The notes under the pieces: model-generated
Databases searched by the model: none
Told to the model about the DNA's origin: nothing
The model's input: the letters and a program-made list of their open reading frames with translations, nothing else
Program-made: the position numbers and the translations under genes
Assembly: GCF_003144245.1 (NCBI RefSeq)
Contig: NW_020289975.1
Coordinates: 1,507,496-1,571,495 of the forward strand
DNA: 64,000 nt
DNA from: Jaminaea rosea
Taxonomy: Eukaryota; Basidiomycota; Exobasidiomycetes; Microstromatales
Reading direction: 5' to 3'
Shown: in pieces, positions 1 through 10,296 of the stretch
Layout of the letters: every line of letters starts with the position of its first letter
Position numbering within the stretch: the stretch's first letter is position 1

Positions 1-119
1 GGTAAGAAGCCTAGCTGACAGGCTTCGTCCGGCCCTTTGCAGTTAATGAGAAGCACCTTCACCGAATCAAGGTCGCTGCCCAGCTCTTCTCCGATGACCA
101 CAAGGCCTGGTGGTACTGA
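1..119 (+). CDS. Terminal exon of an unidentified gene (5' part outside the window)
   Basis: The window opens inside a gene. A donor-like GGTAAG sits at 1-6, a branch-like GCTGAC near 14-19, and an acceptor CAG ends at 42, giving a short intron at 2-42. The last exon, 43-119, reads from phase 1 and encodes 25 residues ending in DDHKAWWY before TGA at 117-119. The product is not recognisable from so short a tail. That it is coding is inferred from the intact splice signals and the open frame up to a stop. Confidence 0.45.
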
Positions 120-386
120 GGCTAGTGCCTTTCTCGTCAATCTCGAAGCTCAATGAGCTATCTATACCTACTACCTTGCTCATCCTATTCCCTCTCCATG
201 ATGTAGAGCAGCGACGGGTGACAACTCATGGTGCTTTTTCTAGAAATTGAAGTAAACAAGAATACTATTGACAGTGTCCATTGGTCTATGAAGTGGAGCG
301 CATGCGATTCCAGTCTGATCTCCTTCGAGCGGGCCTATCCTGGAAGAGCGGGGCCTGGCCCTTACTCATCTTCTCTCTGAAGTAGA
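120..386. other. Convergent intergenic spacer
   Basis: The 3' flanks of the edge gene and of the RTA1-like gene meet here. It is AT-richer than the neighbouring coding DNA. I see no open frame or RNA gene in it. Confidence 0.5.
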
Positions 387-1403
387 CTACGCTTTCTCAT
401 GCGTGCCAGCATCAGCCGTCGTGGTCAAAGACTCCGCATTGTGCTCCGCGCCACTTCGACCTCTCAGAGCAGCCTCCGTAGGCTGGACGCGCTCCAGTAG
501 CGTGCCAGGCCAGACTGCCGCCCATACCCCGATGGAGATGAGCAGCGGCATAGCATCGAGCAAGAATGTGTAGATCTCGTTCGAGTAGAGCTGACCGCCA
601 TAGCCCTGAGCCATCTCGACCGTGCGATAGATGAGACGCACAATAATTGCGATGCTGCTCACGTAGAGGAGGTAGAGCAGGACTAGTCCCGGTGATTGGC
701 GCATTTTCGTCGTCGCTTTGAGCGGGGAGAAGTGCGCTGGGTCATCTCGAGCGAGACGGAAGTGTGCGAAGAGCATCAGGAACGAAAAGAAGACGTACGA
801 GGCCATCTGCAGGACGACGCCGGCCAAGAAGACGTGATTGCCCGTAATGACGATGGGGCCGTTGGACGTCTGCATACCTCCGCCTGCAGCCTGGATGAGG
901 AAGGTTACGACGTCGCTGATGACGAAGATGGCGGTGTAGAGCCTCGGCGGTAGAGGAGAGTAAGGGCTCTTGACCTTTGACTTCTTGACACTATCGTCGT
1001 GACGGTCGATGCCAGTGAGGGCAACCAACAAACGACCGTAAATGATATAGTTGAAGGCCAGATAGCATGCTGGGGAGAGGACGACGAAGAGGTAGAGGAC
1101 GATGTAGATCGTCTGACTGCTCTGATTGCTCCTCATTACTATCCTGAGTAGGTACCCGAGGAAGCTAAAGAAGGCCCCAATTGGTTCGCAGAGGGCCCAC
1201 CAGCTGCGCGTCCGGAAGACGTAGATGAAGAGGACGAGCGAAAAGAAGCCGTAGAAGGCGGTGACGATGGCGTTCCCCGGTAGTGAGGGCACATATTGAA
1301 GGATCGAATCTGGTTGAAGCGTTGTTGCGGCTGCTGCGGGCTGTGACAAGAGGAGCAGGCAGAGCGTGGCAAGGAAGAACGTGCCCACGCGTCTTGAGCT
1401 CAT
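387..1403 (-). CDS. RTA1-family seven-transmembrane protein
   Basis: A single-exon gene of 338 residues starting at an ATG (1401-1403 on the plus strand). It opens with a signal-like stretch (FFLATLCLLLLSQPAAAA). About seven hydrophobic segments follow, with a loop of basic and polar residues near residue 140 and a hydrophilic cytosolic-type tail. This layout and the segments around FYGFFSLVLFIYVFRTRSWW and QAAGGGMQ fit the fungal RTA1/RSB1 family of plasma-membrane proteins. That family is linked to sphingoid-base export and to resistance to 7-aminocholesterol. The substrate of this member cannot be read from sequence. A sphingoid base kinase is encoded 50 kb away, but nothing ties the two together. 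Confidence 0.8.
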   Translation of the reverse strand: MSSRRVGTFFLATLCLLLLSQPAAAATTLQPDSILQYVPSLPGNAIVTAFYGFFSLVLFIYVFRTRSWWALCEPIGAFFSFLGYLLRIVMRSNQSSQTIYIVLYLFVVLSPACYLAFNYIIYGRLLVALTGIDRHDDSVKKSKVKSPYSPLPPRLYTAIFVISDVVTFLIQAAGGGMQTSNGPIVITGNHVFLAGVVLQMASYVFFSFLMLFAHFRLARDDPAHFSPLKATTKMRQSPGLVLLYLLYVSSIAIIVRLIYRTVEMAQGYGGQLYSNEIYTFLLDAMPLLISIGVWAAVWPGTLLERVQPTEAALRGRSGAEHNAESLTTTADAGTHEKA

Positions 1404-1945
1404 CGTGGCGGTGGAGCAAGCGGCGAAAGCCTTGATGCTATGCTGGTGGCCCGAATGTGACGGCCCGTTGGGGTGCTTGATGGTACAGGAGGTCGAGTGT
1501 CGTTGCTATTGGAGTGAAGAGGAGGACGATAAGAAGTGGCAAACTGCCAATTTGAGGCTAAGCCAGTTGCCTAGCTCAAATGGTAATGCAGGCCGAGCTT
1601 ACGCCGCCTTCTCAGGGCCAGGGCAGGCAGGGTCCAAATCTCTCAACGGCTTTCTTGCTTGGCTGTGTGGCTTTCTCGCCTTGGCCTGGCGGAACCTCCG
1701 TCAGTTCCGCATGCCCGCTTGGTTGAGACAGGTCCGTGTCCGGCTGGCCGGCAGATTCAAATCGGGGAAAGGCGAGGCGGGGGAGACTGGCTTAGGAGGA
1801 CGTGAATAGCCGGAGCTCGATGAGCAGATTCCCAGCTTTCTCACTAATCCTTCTCATCGATACCACTGCTCTCGCTCCCGATAGACGTCGTTTGATGGTC
1901 ACACCTTGGTAGATTCATTCTCTCTAATATCTTCTTCATCAACGC
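1404..1945. promoter_or_regulatory. Divergent promoter region, RTA1-like / VWA8
   Basis: A 542-bp gap between two divergent starts. A 147-codon frame at 1366-1809 on the plus strand overlaps the RTA1-like start and resembles no protein family, so I treat it as chance. Pyrimidine-rich stretches precede the VWA8 start. No clear TATA box is seen. Confidence 0.4.
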
Positions 1946-4900
1946 ATGCTTTTGATAGCGGGCAGGAGGGCTTTGCACCGCAGCTTCACACGCCCAACCA
2001 GCCCTTCAATCGCTCACCTTCGTCAACTCAGCCACCTAGCCCGTCGACCTGCCGTTATGGGCAACGACGGAAACGGTGCCAACGGTGGTAGCGGCAGTAC
2101 TACAGGCGGCCCTCTCTCTCGAATCGCCGCCATCGGCCGCCAGCTCCTCCCTTCGTCTCCCTTCTCGACCCGCCCCTCGTCCAATGACCCGCCGGAGCTC
2201 CTCGGCCATCTAAAGCTGGGAGCAGATGTTCAGCTGCCCGTCTTTCAGCCTCACGACCCGCTCAGACTACCGGCACAGCGTCTTCTGCTCAACCTTGACG
2301 ACCCCAACGTCCTCTCCGACTTGACATGGATGGGCAAGAAGTGGCAGCTAGGCCAGGACATCTTCCTCCTCTCGCCCCCTGGACCCTATGCACGTCATTT
2401 GGCTCTTACCTTCTCAGCACTCCTTCAGGTGCCATTCGAGTATGTCTCGATGCATCGCGATGTCGGCGAGTCAGAACTCCTTCAACAACGGTCACTGAGA
2501 GCCGGAGGCACCCTCGACTACGTAGACGGACCGGTAGTGCGAGCCATGAAGAACGGCTCCATCCTCATCATCGACGGCGTACAGAGGGCAGAGCGCAATG
2601 TGCTGCCGCTGCTCAACAACGTTCTCGAGAACCGCGAAGCCAATCTTGCAGATGGCACACAGCTCGTCCCAGCCAATCGGTTGGCAGGGCTGAGGAAGGC
2701 TGAGCAGGAGCAGCAGGCTGGCGTCACGCATGCCACGGGTGTACAGCCCACCTCACGCTTCATCCCAGTCCACCCCAATTTCAAGGTCATTGCTCTTGGT
2801 TTGCCGACTCCACCTTACAAGGGCCTTTCACTCGACCCGCCGTTCAGGTCACGCTTTCAAAGTCGCTGGGTAGAGAGCCTGGTGCCCACGAATGGCTTGC
2901 CGCAGTACAAAGTCCAGCCCTCACCCGCTGAGGCCGATGGCGTCCCTCGCGAGCTTTCAATAGCTCTTGCACAGCGCATGAATGAATTTACGTCCTTGGT
3001 CAAGTACCACGATCGCTTCGCTGCCGGAGGCGACATTCTGCCAGAAACGGAGCGCCTTCCCACAATGCCGCAGACGATGCTGCCTCTGCTCGAGGATATC
3101 GTTGAGCTCTTCCCACCTGTCGACGCACTCGTTCCACCACCGACCTCCACCGCCTTCGAAGGACCGCCGGAGGAGAAGTACCCGCCACCGCAGGACGGCG
3201 CTCTCCAGGTCTCTGACATGACTCGGTCCAAGGTCGAAGCCCGTGAGCTCGAGATGCTCTCTCGCTTTCCCCCGCCTAAGCCAGCTGGCCTCATCGCGAA
3301 AGAGACGCGCGACCTACTGGGAGCAGCTTGGCCAAACCTCTACACGATAGAGAAGTCTCGCAAGAAGATCGCCGACGACTTGCTTGAGAAGCTCGGCCTT
3401 GACCACGGCATCGGCGCGGGCACCGGCTCAACGAGCAGCTCTTCGCAGACCGGGACCGGCTTGCTTGGCTACCATCTCAAGGAAGTAAATCGACTCAGTG
3501 AGACGCGAGCCACCATGTCGTTTGAGCACGCGACGCGCGCAGGCCGAACTGTGGAAGTCGAGGTACCTTGCGGCCCTCTTACCTTCCGTCAGCTGCCAGA
3601 GGTGGGCGAAGTCTACGATCTCAACGAGCAGAGCGTCTTCGTCACCGCACGCTTGCGAGCCACTCTCACAGCGATGTGTCAGCTGCATGCCACTGGCCGC
3701 GACTTCGCACTATTGCCCTCTGCCTTTGCCTCGGATGCCACTACTGTCCCGCAGTCCTCGTCATCGACGTCCACTGCCATCAGTATCTTTGGCGCTTTGC
3801 TTGGATACCCAGTCGAGTCGATTTGGCTCTGGAAGGACATTGGCGGCAACGAGCTCGTCATGCGTCGCGTCACTACCAAGGATGGCGACACAACTTTTGA
3901 GCCAAGCCCACTCCTCAAAGGTGCAATGGAAGCCAAGCTCGTACACCTGGCTGGTATCGATGTCTTGGGTCCCACGATGTCGTCCTTGGCTAGCCTCCTG
4001 CAGGACCGCACACTGGAGCTGTGGGAGGGTGGTCGAGCAGCACTAGCAGACCCCTCATCGACTGCTCCTCAACCGATTGGTCTGGGACACATTACCCCCA
4101 TTCACCCCTCATTCCGCCTGATTGCCACCTCTTCATCGTCCAAGGCCGACTGGCTGAATGAAGAAGTTTCCACCCTCTTCAGCTTCGTGTCTCCTTCGCC
4201 CATGTCCGAGGCCGAAGAGCAGGAGATTGTACTCAAACGCTCACAGTGCCCGCCGGGACGCCTCGAGAAACTCTTCACCTTCACGCGACGCTATCGCGAG
4301 CTGAGCTCGGATCCTGCGCTAGGCCTGAACAAAGGACGCAGGCTAGGCACGAGGTCCCTCATTCGCATCGCTCAGAGGATCGCAAAGTACCCCGAGACGG
4401 ATCTCCGCACGAGCATCGAGCGGGCGCTGCTCGTCGACTTCCTGCCCCGTACCAACCGGGACTTGGTCCGAAATACGCTGGCAGAGTGTGGACTATTCAC
4501 TCGAGGAGCAGAGGGAGCTTTCACGTATCGTCCACCCGAATTCCTCGCTGACCCTCGCGCCGAGGCCAATGAACTTGTCTTCGAGGATCTCAATGCGCTA
4601 GGCAAGCCAGAAGGCACCACGCGCCTGCCGCTCTTCGATGTCACGCAGGACGCAGAAGGGGCTCACACCTTGATCCCATCGACGGGCAACTTCTACAACA
4701 ACCCGACTCAGTCGCTCTTACTGCGTGATCTGGCCATTGACCTCGATCTGCACGAGCATCTGCTTCTCTTGGGCAATCAAGGAACCGGCAAGAACAAGGT
4801 CATTGACCGCTTGTGCGAATTGCTGCACCGCCCGCGCGAATACATTCAGCTTTCCCGCGACTCGACAGTCAACTCGATTTTGCAGATCGTCAATCTTGAG

Positions 4901-6709
4901 CACGGTCAGCTCGTCTATCTCGACTCACCACTGGTACGAGCGATCAAGCTCGGCCGAATCTGCATCGTCGATGAAGCAGACAAGGTCTCGTCGGCAGTTA
5001 CGGCTGTCTTCCGTAGTCTGTCAGAGCGTGGTCAATTGACGCTGCCCGATGGACGTCAAGTGCGTCCGCCTGGCTCGCAGGGATCGGCCAACGACATCAT
5101 CGTACATCCAAACTTCCGCTGTGTCCTGCTGGCCAACCGGCCGGGCGCCCCCTTCATGGGCAACGAGTTCCTGACAACGCTCGGTGAGGGCTTTTCCACT
5201 TTCGCCGTGGGCAATCCAGACCTCAATTCTGAGGTGCGCCTCCTCAACCAGGCTGCTCCCTCTGTCAGCGAAGATCTGATCAAGCGCCTCGACCTCGCCT
5301 TTCACGATCTGCGTGCGCAATTCGACGCCGGCCTAATCAACTACCCATATTCGCTGAGAGAGCTCCTTCACATCGTCCGCCACATGGACAAGTACCCCGA
5401 CGAACCCCTCGTGGATGTGCTGCTCAACACTCTCAGCTTCGACTTGCATCGCCCGCAAGCGATGGAGACCGTCGCTGAGGCGCTGAAGCGACGTGGGCTC
5501 GATGTAAAGGGGCTGAGCATTGCAGAAGTGAGGGAGAAGAAGGAGGAAGAGCTACAGAAGGCCGCAGAGGCGAAGGGCAAGGTGGCTTTTGACCCGAAGA
5601 AGGCTGGCAGGGATACCGATTTGAACGGACCCAAGGACGGCAAGGTGGACCCTGACAACAAGGAACACTTTGGCGGCAACACCTGGCGAGGCGGCACCGG
5701 TGGACGCGATACGGCTGGTCTTGGTGGCCGTGGAGGCTACGAGCGTTTGCGTTCAGGTCACGAAGTGAAGCAGGTCAGTGACGAGCTGAAGCGTGACGTG
5801 CCTCCCGAGATCAAGGAGCAGGCAAGGAGGATGGCGCAAGAAGCATTGGCCCGCAAGCTGGCTGAGGAGGGCCTGAGTCGACACGAAGCGGCTACGTATG
5901 AGGCCTACCGCGCTGAGCTCGAGGCGCCTATCAATCACCTTGCGACAGTGCTCAATGACCTGCAGGCCAACCGCAAGGAGCGCAATTGGCTCACAAGGCA
6001 GCAAGAGGGGGAGCTGGACGAGCGTCGTCTCACAAACGCCCTCTCCGGTGAGCGTGCTGTTTTCAAGCGTCGCGAGGAGGCACCGCCTGAGCCGGGAGCG
6101 GCCCAGGTCAAGCCGAAGCGCATCCGCCTGGTGGTAGACTGCTCGGCAAGCATGTACTCGATGTCCTACGACGGTCGACTGGAGCGCGAGATCAAGAGCG
6201 TGCTGATGATCATGGAGGCTATGGCGCGCGTGGAGCGCTCCAAGATTCTCTACGACATTGTTGCCCACAATGGTGAGACGGCTGCCCTACCACTCGTTGA
6301 CGCCGCCAATCCGCCAGAGAACGCTGGCAAGCGCTGGAAGGTGTTGCGCGACATGACGAGCAGCACGCAGTTCACCATGAGCGGTGACAACACGGTGGAA
6401 GGCATCGAAGCAGCAGTCACCTCTCTTCCCAAGGCAGAGCCTGACGCCGAAATGGACGACTACATTGTCATTGCGCTGAGCGACGCCAACCTGGGGCGAT
6501 ATGGTATCACAGCCAAGAAGCTGGAGAGGGCAATGACGAAGAACAAGATCGACAACGTCAAGGCGGCGATTATCTTCATTGGTGGTGAGCAGGAGGCTGC
6601 GAGCATGGCCAAGGACATGCCCGGCAAGGCCTTCAACTGTCAGGATCTCAGGACGCTGCCTATGTTGCTGAGCGAGTGTCTGGTGGCCATGGTTGGGCGA
6701 GAGGAGTAG
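1946..6709 (+). CDS. VWA8: VWA8-like mitochondrial AAA+ ATPase with von Willebrand A domain
   Basis: A single exon of 1,587 residues. The first ~35 residues are rich in Arg, Ser and Leu without acidic residues, as in a mitochondrial presequence, which supports the ATG at 1946. A first dynein-like AAA module has a degenerate P-loop (SPPGPYAR, about residue 143) and a degenerate Walker B (ILIIDGVQ). A later module is intact, with P-loop GNQGTGKNK near residue 945 and Walker B ICIVDEAD near 1007. The C-terminal von Willebrand A domain starts near residue 1395 with a MIDAS-type DCSAS. This order matches VWA8, a mitochondrial-matrix ATPase of poorly known role. The long linker before the VWA domain is Gly/Lys rich. 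Confidence 0.88.
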   Translation: MLLIAGRRALHRSFTRPTSPSIAHLRQLSHLARRPAVMGNDGNGANGGSGSTTGGPLSRIAAIGRQLLPSSPFSTRPSSNDPPELLGHLKLGADVQLPVFQPHDPLRLPAQRLLLNLDDPNVLSDLTWMGKKWQLGQDIFLLSPPGPYARHLALTFSALLQVPFEYVSMHRDVGESELLQQRSLRAGGTLDYVDGPVVRAMKNGSILIIDGVQRAERNVLPLLNNVLENREANLADGTQLVPANRLAGLRKAEQEQQAGVTHATGVQPTSRFIPVHPNFKVIALGLPTPPYKGLSLDPPFRSRFQSRWVESLVPTNGLPQYKVQPSPAEADGVPRELSIALAQRMNEFTSLVKYHDRFAAGGDILPETERLPTMPQTMLPLLEDIVELFPPVDALVPPPTSTAFEGPPEEKYPPPQDGALQVSDMTRSKVEARELEMLSRFPPPKPAGLIAKETRDLLGAAWPNLYTIEKSRKKIADDLLEKLGLDHGIGAGTGSTSSSSQTGTGLLGYHLKEVNRLSETRATMSFEHATRAGRTVEVEVPCGPLTFRQLPEVGEVYDLNEQSVFVTARLRATLTAMCQLHATGRDFALLPSAFASDATTVPQSSSSTSTAISIFGALLGYPVESIWLWKDIGGNELVMRRVTTKDGDTTFEPSPLLKGAMEAKLVHLAGIDVLGPTMSSLASLLQDRTLELWEGGRAALADPSSTAPQPIGLGHITPIHPSFRLIATSSSSKADWLNEEVSTLFSFVSPSPMSEAEEQEIVLKRSQCPPGRLEKLFTFTRRYRELSSDPALGLNKGRRLGTRSLIRIAQRIAKYPETDLRTSIERALLVDFLPRTNRDLVRNTLAECGLFTRGAEGAFTYRPPEFLADPRAEANELVFEDLNALGKPEGTTRLPLFDVTQDAEGAHTLIPSTGNFYNNPTQSLLLRDLAIDLDLHEHLLLLGNQGTGKNKVIDRLCELLHRPREYIQLSRDSTVNSILQIVNLEHGQLVYLDSPLVRAIKLGRICIVDEADKVSSAVTAVFRSLSERGQLTLPDGRQVRPPGSQGSANDIIVHPNFRCVLLANRPGAPFMGNEFLTTLGEGFSTFAVGNPDLNSEVRLLNQAAPSVSEDLIKRLDLAFHDLRAQFDAGLINYPYSLRELLHIVRHMDKYPDEPLVDVLLNTLSFDLHRPQAMETVAEALKRRGLDVKGLSIAEVREKKEEELQKAAEAKGKVAFDPKKAGRDTDLNGPKDGKVDPDNKEHFGGNTWRGGTGGRDTAGLGGRGGYERLRSGHEVKQVSDELKRDVPPEIKEQARRMAQEALARKLAEEGLSRHEAATYEAYRAELEAPINHLATVLNDLQANRKERNWLTRQQEGELDERRLTNALSGERAVFKRREEAPPEPGAAQVKPKRIRLVVDCSASMYSMSYDGRLEREIKSVLMIMEAMARVERSKILYDIVAHNGETAALPLVDAANPPENAGKRWKVLRDMTSSTQFTMSGDNTVEGIEAAVTSLPKAEPDAEMDDYIVIALSDANLGRYGITAKKLERAMTKNKIDNVKAAIIFIGGEQEAASMAKDMPGKAFNCQDLRTLPMLLSECLVAMVGREE

Positions 6710-7148
6710 CGGGCTTGCAACATGATGCCTGGAAATGCAAATAGACTCTCTAATGCGAATCGCGTTGACGATGGCAGGGTAGGCGTACGACGTGCTGTTT
6801 CGCGTGAAGGTACGCTCATCCGTACCATTGTTGTTTTCCCTTTCGCTGCTTTGCGCTTTGCCATCTTTGCTATGCCTTGCCATCGTGCTCCTCAAGCTCC
6901 CGCTTCGACGCGCTTCGGAAGAGGACCCTGTCCCTCCCCGTCTTTGCGAATGACATCAGAGAGCAGCAACTGAGGCATCGGGTCGACTGTTCAGCCAGCG
7001 GACCCGCGGCGGAGGGCGCTTGGGTGGAGCTGGACCCGCAGAGAGGGCGAGATCCTCGCGCGACCACATCCAACTAAAAGAAGACTTCGATCTTCCATTC
7101 CTCCTTTTCTCAATCGACCCAACAACAACTTCAATACCAATCGCAACC
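6710..7148. other. Intergenic: VWA8 3' end and promoter of the small hydrophilic gene
   Basis: 439 bp with no convincing gene. It holds pyrimidine-rich blocks and, just before 7149, an A/C-rich leader ending in CAACC next to the ATG, a favourable fungal start context. Confidence 0.4.
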
Positions 7149-7643
7149 ATGTCTGACAAGTCCTCCACTCTGATGCACCTGTAAGTTGGCTGCAAACCAC
7201 GACACCAGCCAGCCTTTTGCCTGCCATGCTCACCATCTCTCACCTTCCACTTCGTCTTCATCCAGGTCATCCGCCGACCAGCGCACTGGCGGTGGTGCTG
7301 ACCCCGAGGACACTCGTCCTTCGCACGAGAAGGGAGTCGAGAACTCGCACCAGAACCTCGACGCCAAGGACGAGAAGTCCATTGCCAACAAGCTCGACCA
7401 GGCCTCCAAGCAGGACAAGCGCCAGGAGCAGGCCGAGCGTGCCAACAACGAGCCCCCCACTTGGGCCGCTGAGAGGGTGAGTGCGGCGCAATCCAGGAGA
7501 AAGTGTAGATTTCGCGTGTGCGCCTTGCTGACGACGGTCCCACATTGCAGCACGGCAACGAGCCTTCCAAGGGAGCCAAGATCGATGAGGCTCTCGAGGC
7601 TGAGGACCAGGCCATCCTTGCCAAGAAGGAGGGCAAGAACTAA
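7149..7643 (+). CDS. Small hydrophilic protein of unknown function
   Basis: Three exons, 7149-7180, 7266-7476 and 7551-7643, joined by introns of 85 and 74 nt with GTAAGT or GTGAGT donors and CAG acceptors. They give 111 residues. The protein has no membrane segment and is dominated by charged and amide residues (Lys, Glu, Asp, Gln, Asn), with a conserved-looking patch PPTWAAERHGNEP near residue 75. This composition suggests a largely disordered, LEA- or hydrophilin-like polypeptide, but I do not recognise a family. Codon choice is strongly biased to C-ending codons (AAG, CTC, GCC), which in fungi often marks high expression. It converges on RIT1 with about 50 bp between stops. Confidence 0.75.
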
Positions 7644-7692
7644 GGAGGGGAGCGTTCACTCGATGGAGATGTAACAATGCTGCATTCTAATA

Positions 7693-9162
7693 TCATGTAT
7701 GATCCACCTGGACGCCATCTGCCTGCACACTGCCTGTCCCTACTGATCCACCTGGCCTGCGGAGGACCACTTCGTCTACGCGCTGCATTGCTGCCCTGCT
7801 CGGATTGGCGCCAGGCAGATCGTGCTGGACCCATTGTAGCCTCCGCCGCACGTCATCCTTGCTCAGCGTGAGGCAATGTGCGGCGACGTCTGCGACTCTT
7901 TGACGCCCGCTTGTGTAGAGGCTGGCCAGAAGAGCGACCGCAAAGGCTAGCAACGCATCGCTGAATGTCGTATCGATGATCAGGATGTCCCCATTAGTTG
8001 GCGCGCGGCCGGTGTCGACGACTTGACTGAGTCCGCTGCGGAGAGCGCTGAGACCAGCTTTGCCGGGTGGTATCTTGAAGTTCACGACTACTGAAGGCGG
8101 CTCCTCTTCCTCAAAGCTGCCATTGCAGTGAATCAGCAGCGCATACCGCCCACGCTCTTCTGCGTTGAAGGCATGCCGTTCGTCTCTGATCCCAAGGGTG
8201 ATCTTCGTCCCTTTGATTTGAACGTCGCTGGCCCTCTGCTTACTACATCGCTCCGTTCGTCCACGCACGATCTCCGCAATCATTCCTGCTAGCTCCTCTC
8301 TGCGGCACCGCAGGAGCATCTCACGCTCCTGCCAGAAGAGGTCTGGTGTCAGACCGCGCGACCATGCCTCTTCATCGTCTCCGCTACCTTGCGTATAGTA
8401 GTAGGATCCATCGTCGCTGGGCGTGGGTGCCTCCACCCTGCGTGAGGCCGAGATGAGGATGACAGGGAGACCGGTAGAAGGCAGCTCCGCTCTGTCGCTG
8501 CGGCTATGGTCCTCTTCTCTGCGAGTTAGGAAGTACGGCACGAGCGGCCGGTCGAGTTTGAGAATGGGCAGGTCGGAAGCGAGCAGGCTTGCAATCCATC
8601 CCTCGAAGCGCTCCTCCATCTGAGCATGTTCGCTAGGCGGAACCTGATGAGCAGGCGTCAACAGCCCCGTGCTGCCACGGTTGAAGCTGCGGCACGGCCA
8701 GGGAAGCGGCGCCTCGTCTGCCAGCTTGGACGGCTGGCCGTGCCTCCTTGTCGACGCCTCATTCATGACTGCGCACCATATAGGAATCGTTTTGCTCAGC
8801 GCATCAGGCATTGACTTGCCTCTCCTTGTTGAGTCGACGATGACTGCTCCACCTTGAGCCTGAATCAAATGCAGCATCTCCAGGTTGGGCCTCTTGAGGC
8901 TGAAGGACCATTCGCCTGCGTGGCCATCAGTCGACTTGAAGTAGCAGAAAGGCCTCCTTGCCCCATCAGGAGGAGACGGGACGTACCACGCACCGCAGCG
9001 CAGATTGGCTACGACGGGCAGGCGTGGTCGAAGCACCTCGGTGACGACTTGTTGCACCCAGCGAGCATCCTCATCGATGCTATGCAGCCTGTTCCACGGA
9101 TTGCGCTCTATGGGCCTCAGCACCTTGCGGTCATCGGTAGTCAATGGTACCGCATAGGGCAT
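7693..9162 (-). CDS. RIT1: tRNA A64-2'-O-ribosylphosphate transferase
   Basis: RIT1 adds a ribosyl phosphate to A64 of initiator tRNA-Met and so keeps it out of elongation in fungi and plants. The 489-residue frame shows the family blocks: NRLHSIDEDARWV near the N-terminus, CGAWYVP, the STDGH patch with WSFSLKRPNL, IVDSTRRGKSMPDALSKTIPIWC, and the C-terminal NPSRAAMQRV. The frame stays open upstream to 9441, but that part would run back into the divergent SIW14 coding exon and lacks family motifs. I therefore start at the ATG at 9162, just ahead of the first conserved block. A short upstream exon cannot be excluded. Confidence 0.88.
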   Translation of the reverse strand: MPYAVPLTTDDRKVLRPIERNPWNRLHSIDEDARWVQQVVTEVLRPRLPVVANLRCGAWYVPSPPDGARRPFCYFKSTDGHAGEWSFSLKRPNLEMLHLIQAQGGAVIVDSTRRGKSMPDALSKTIPIWCAVMNEASTRRHGQPSKLADEAPLPWPCRSFNRGSTGLLTPAHQVPPSEHAQMEERFEGWIASLLASDLPILKLDRPLVPYFLTRREEDHSRSDRAELPSTGLPVILISASRRVEAPTPSDDGSYYYTQGSGDDEEAWSRGLTPDLFWQEREMLLRCRREELAGMIAEIVRGRTERCSKQRASDVQIKGTKITLGIRDERHAFNAEERGRYALLIHCNGSFEEEEPPSVVVNFKIPPGKAGLSALRSGLSQVVDTGRAPTNGDILIIDTTFSDALLAFAVALLASLYTSGRQRVADVAAHCLTLSKDDVRRRLQWVQHDLPGANPSRAAMQRVDEVVLRRPGGSVGTGSVQADGVQVDHT

Positions 9163-9361
9163 CAGCGCCGAGCGTATTGAATCGATCTTGCCTGTGTCTT
9201 GATGCTCTTGGTGTGGCCGGGACAAGAAGTGAAATTGAACGCGCTGAGGTCGAGGAGGACACGCATCCAACTCCACCTGCCCTTCCGCCTCGTCTCCGTC
9301 CGCAGACGATTCCACCTCATCATCACTTCTGCTGCCGTCTCGCCGCCTGCTCCTCGCCGCG
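9163..9361. promoter_or_regulatory. Divergent promoter, RIT1 / SIW14
   Basis: A 199-bp gap between two divergent ATGs, too short for separate promoters. No TATA-like box was recognised. Confidence 0.4.
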
Positions 9362-10177
9362 ATGATGGCAGAAGACCTTCCGCCCTTCCTTCGGCAGGCA
9401 CTGATAGGCCGTATCGGCCCAACAAAACAGGAGGGCGCCAATGCCTCATCTTCCTCATCGTCTCACTCTCCCACCCGCCAACCACCGCACATCCTTGTTC
9501 CCCCTCTCAACTTTGCAAACGTCTCAGTCGGTATCTCCCGGTCGGGTCACCCGAATGAGCGCAATTACGAATTCTTGCGACGCCTTGAGCTCAAAACGGT
9601 CCTCTATGTAGCCAACGAGGACTATCGGCCGGGGATGAGTGCATTCTGTGAGCAGGAGGGGATTAAGGTGCTTCACTGTCCCATTTCGGTCAACAAGGAG
9701 CCTTTTGCGATCATGGAGGACGAGGAGGTTGCTAGGGCGCTGGAGTGCTTGTTAGATAAGAGGAATCATCCAATACTGTGAGCGCATTGCTCTGCTCAAT
9801 AGAGAGAGCACACGCATTTGACACGCCTTCCCCATTCAACAGGGTTCATTGCAACAAGGGCAAGTACCGAGTGGGCTGCATCATTGGCATCCTGCGTAGA
9901 TTACAGGGCTGTGCGTATGCCACAACCTATCTCGACGAGCCGCGAGAAGCGTTGCTTATTTCTTTGCCATCCTAACAGGGAGCTACACGTCCACCTTCGA
10001 GGAGTTCGCCAGATTCGCGGGAACAAAGGCCGTCGACGAAGAGGTGAGCGGCGGCTGATTGCTGACTCGATGAGATCCTCCTTGACGATCCCGCTCCGTG
10101 CTCGTCACCAGTACATCGAAGCCTTCGACCTCTCGCAAGTACGCATAGACTCAGCCCACAAGCCTGCGTGGCTGTGA
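9362..10177 (+). CDS. SIW14: SIW14/OCA-type atypical dual-specificity phosphatase
   Basis: Four exons, 9362-9777, 9843-9910, 9979-10043 and 10112-10177, give 204 residues. The joins rebuild the plant-and-fungal atypical phosphatase core. FANVSVGISRSGHPNERNYE starts the domain, and the catalytic loop HCNKGKYR follows with Cys142 and Arg148 (C-x5-R). Next come the Arg-Arg-Leu-Gln helix, a Trp whose codon is split between exons 2 and 3, and SYTSTFEEFARFAG. It ends in KPAWL, close to the usual family ending. Yeast Siw14 removes the beta-phosphate of 5-diphosphoinositol pentakisphosphate, and this protein is likely an inositol pyrophosphatase too. All three introns are 65-68 nt. Confidence 0.9.
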
Positions 10178-10296
10178 GCTATCCCGCTGTCTATCTTGCC
10201 CTCTGCTGTACATTCCTCCTGCTTCACCCCACGCGCTCCCTCATGTCAGTTGTACAATAGTTTTCAATTCCACGTCACATCATGCCCTATCCTCCA

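Noticed and set aside
1366-1809. 147-codon plus-strand frame upstream of VWA8
   Set aside because: It overlaps the RTA1-like start antisense, has no motif or splice support, and reads as mixed composition.
9163-9441. N-terminal extension of RIT1 to 9441
   Set aside because: It would overlap the SIW14 coding exon and lacks RIT1 family blocks; the ATG at 9162 directly precedes the first conserved block.
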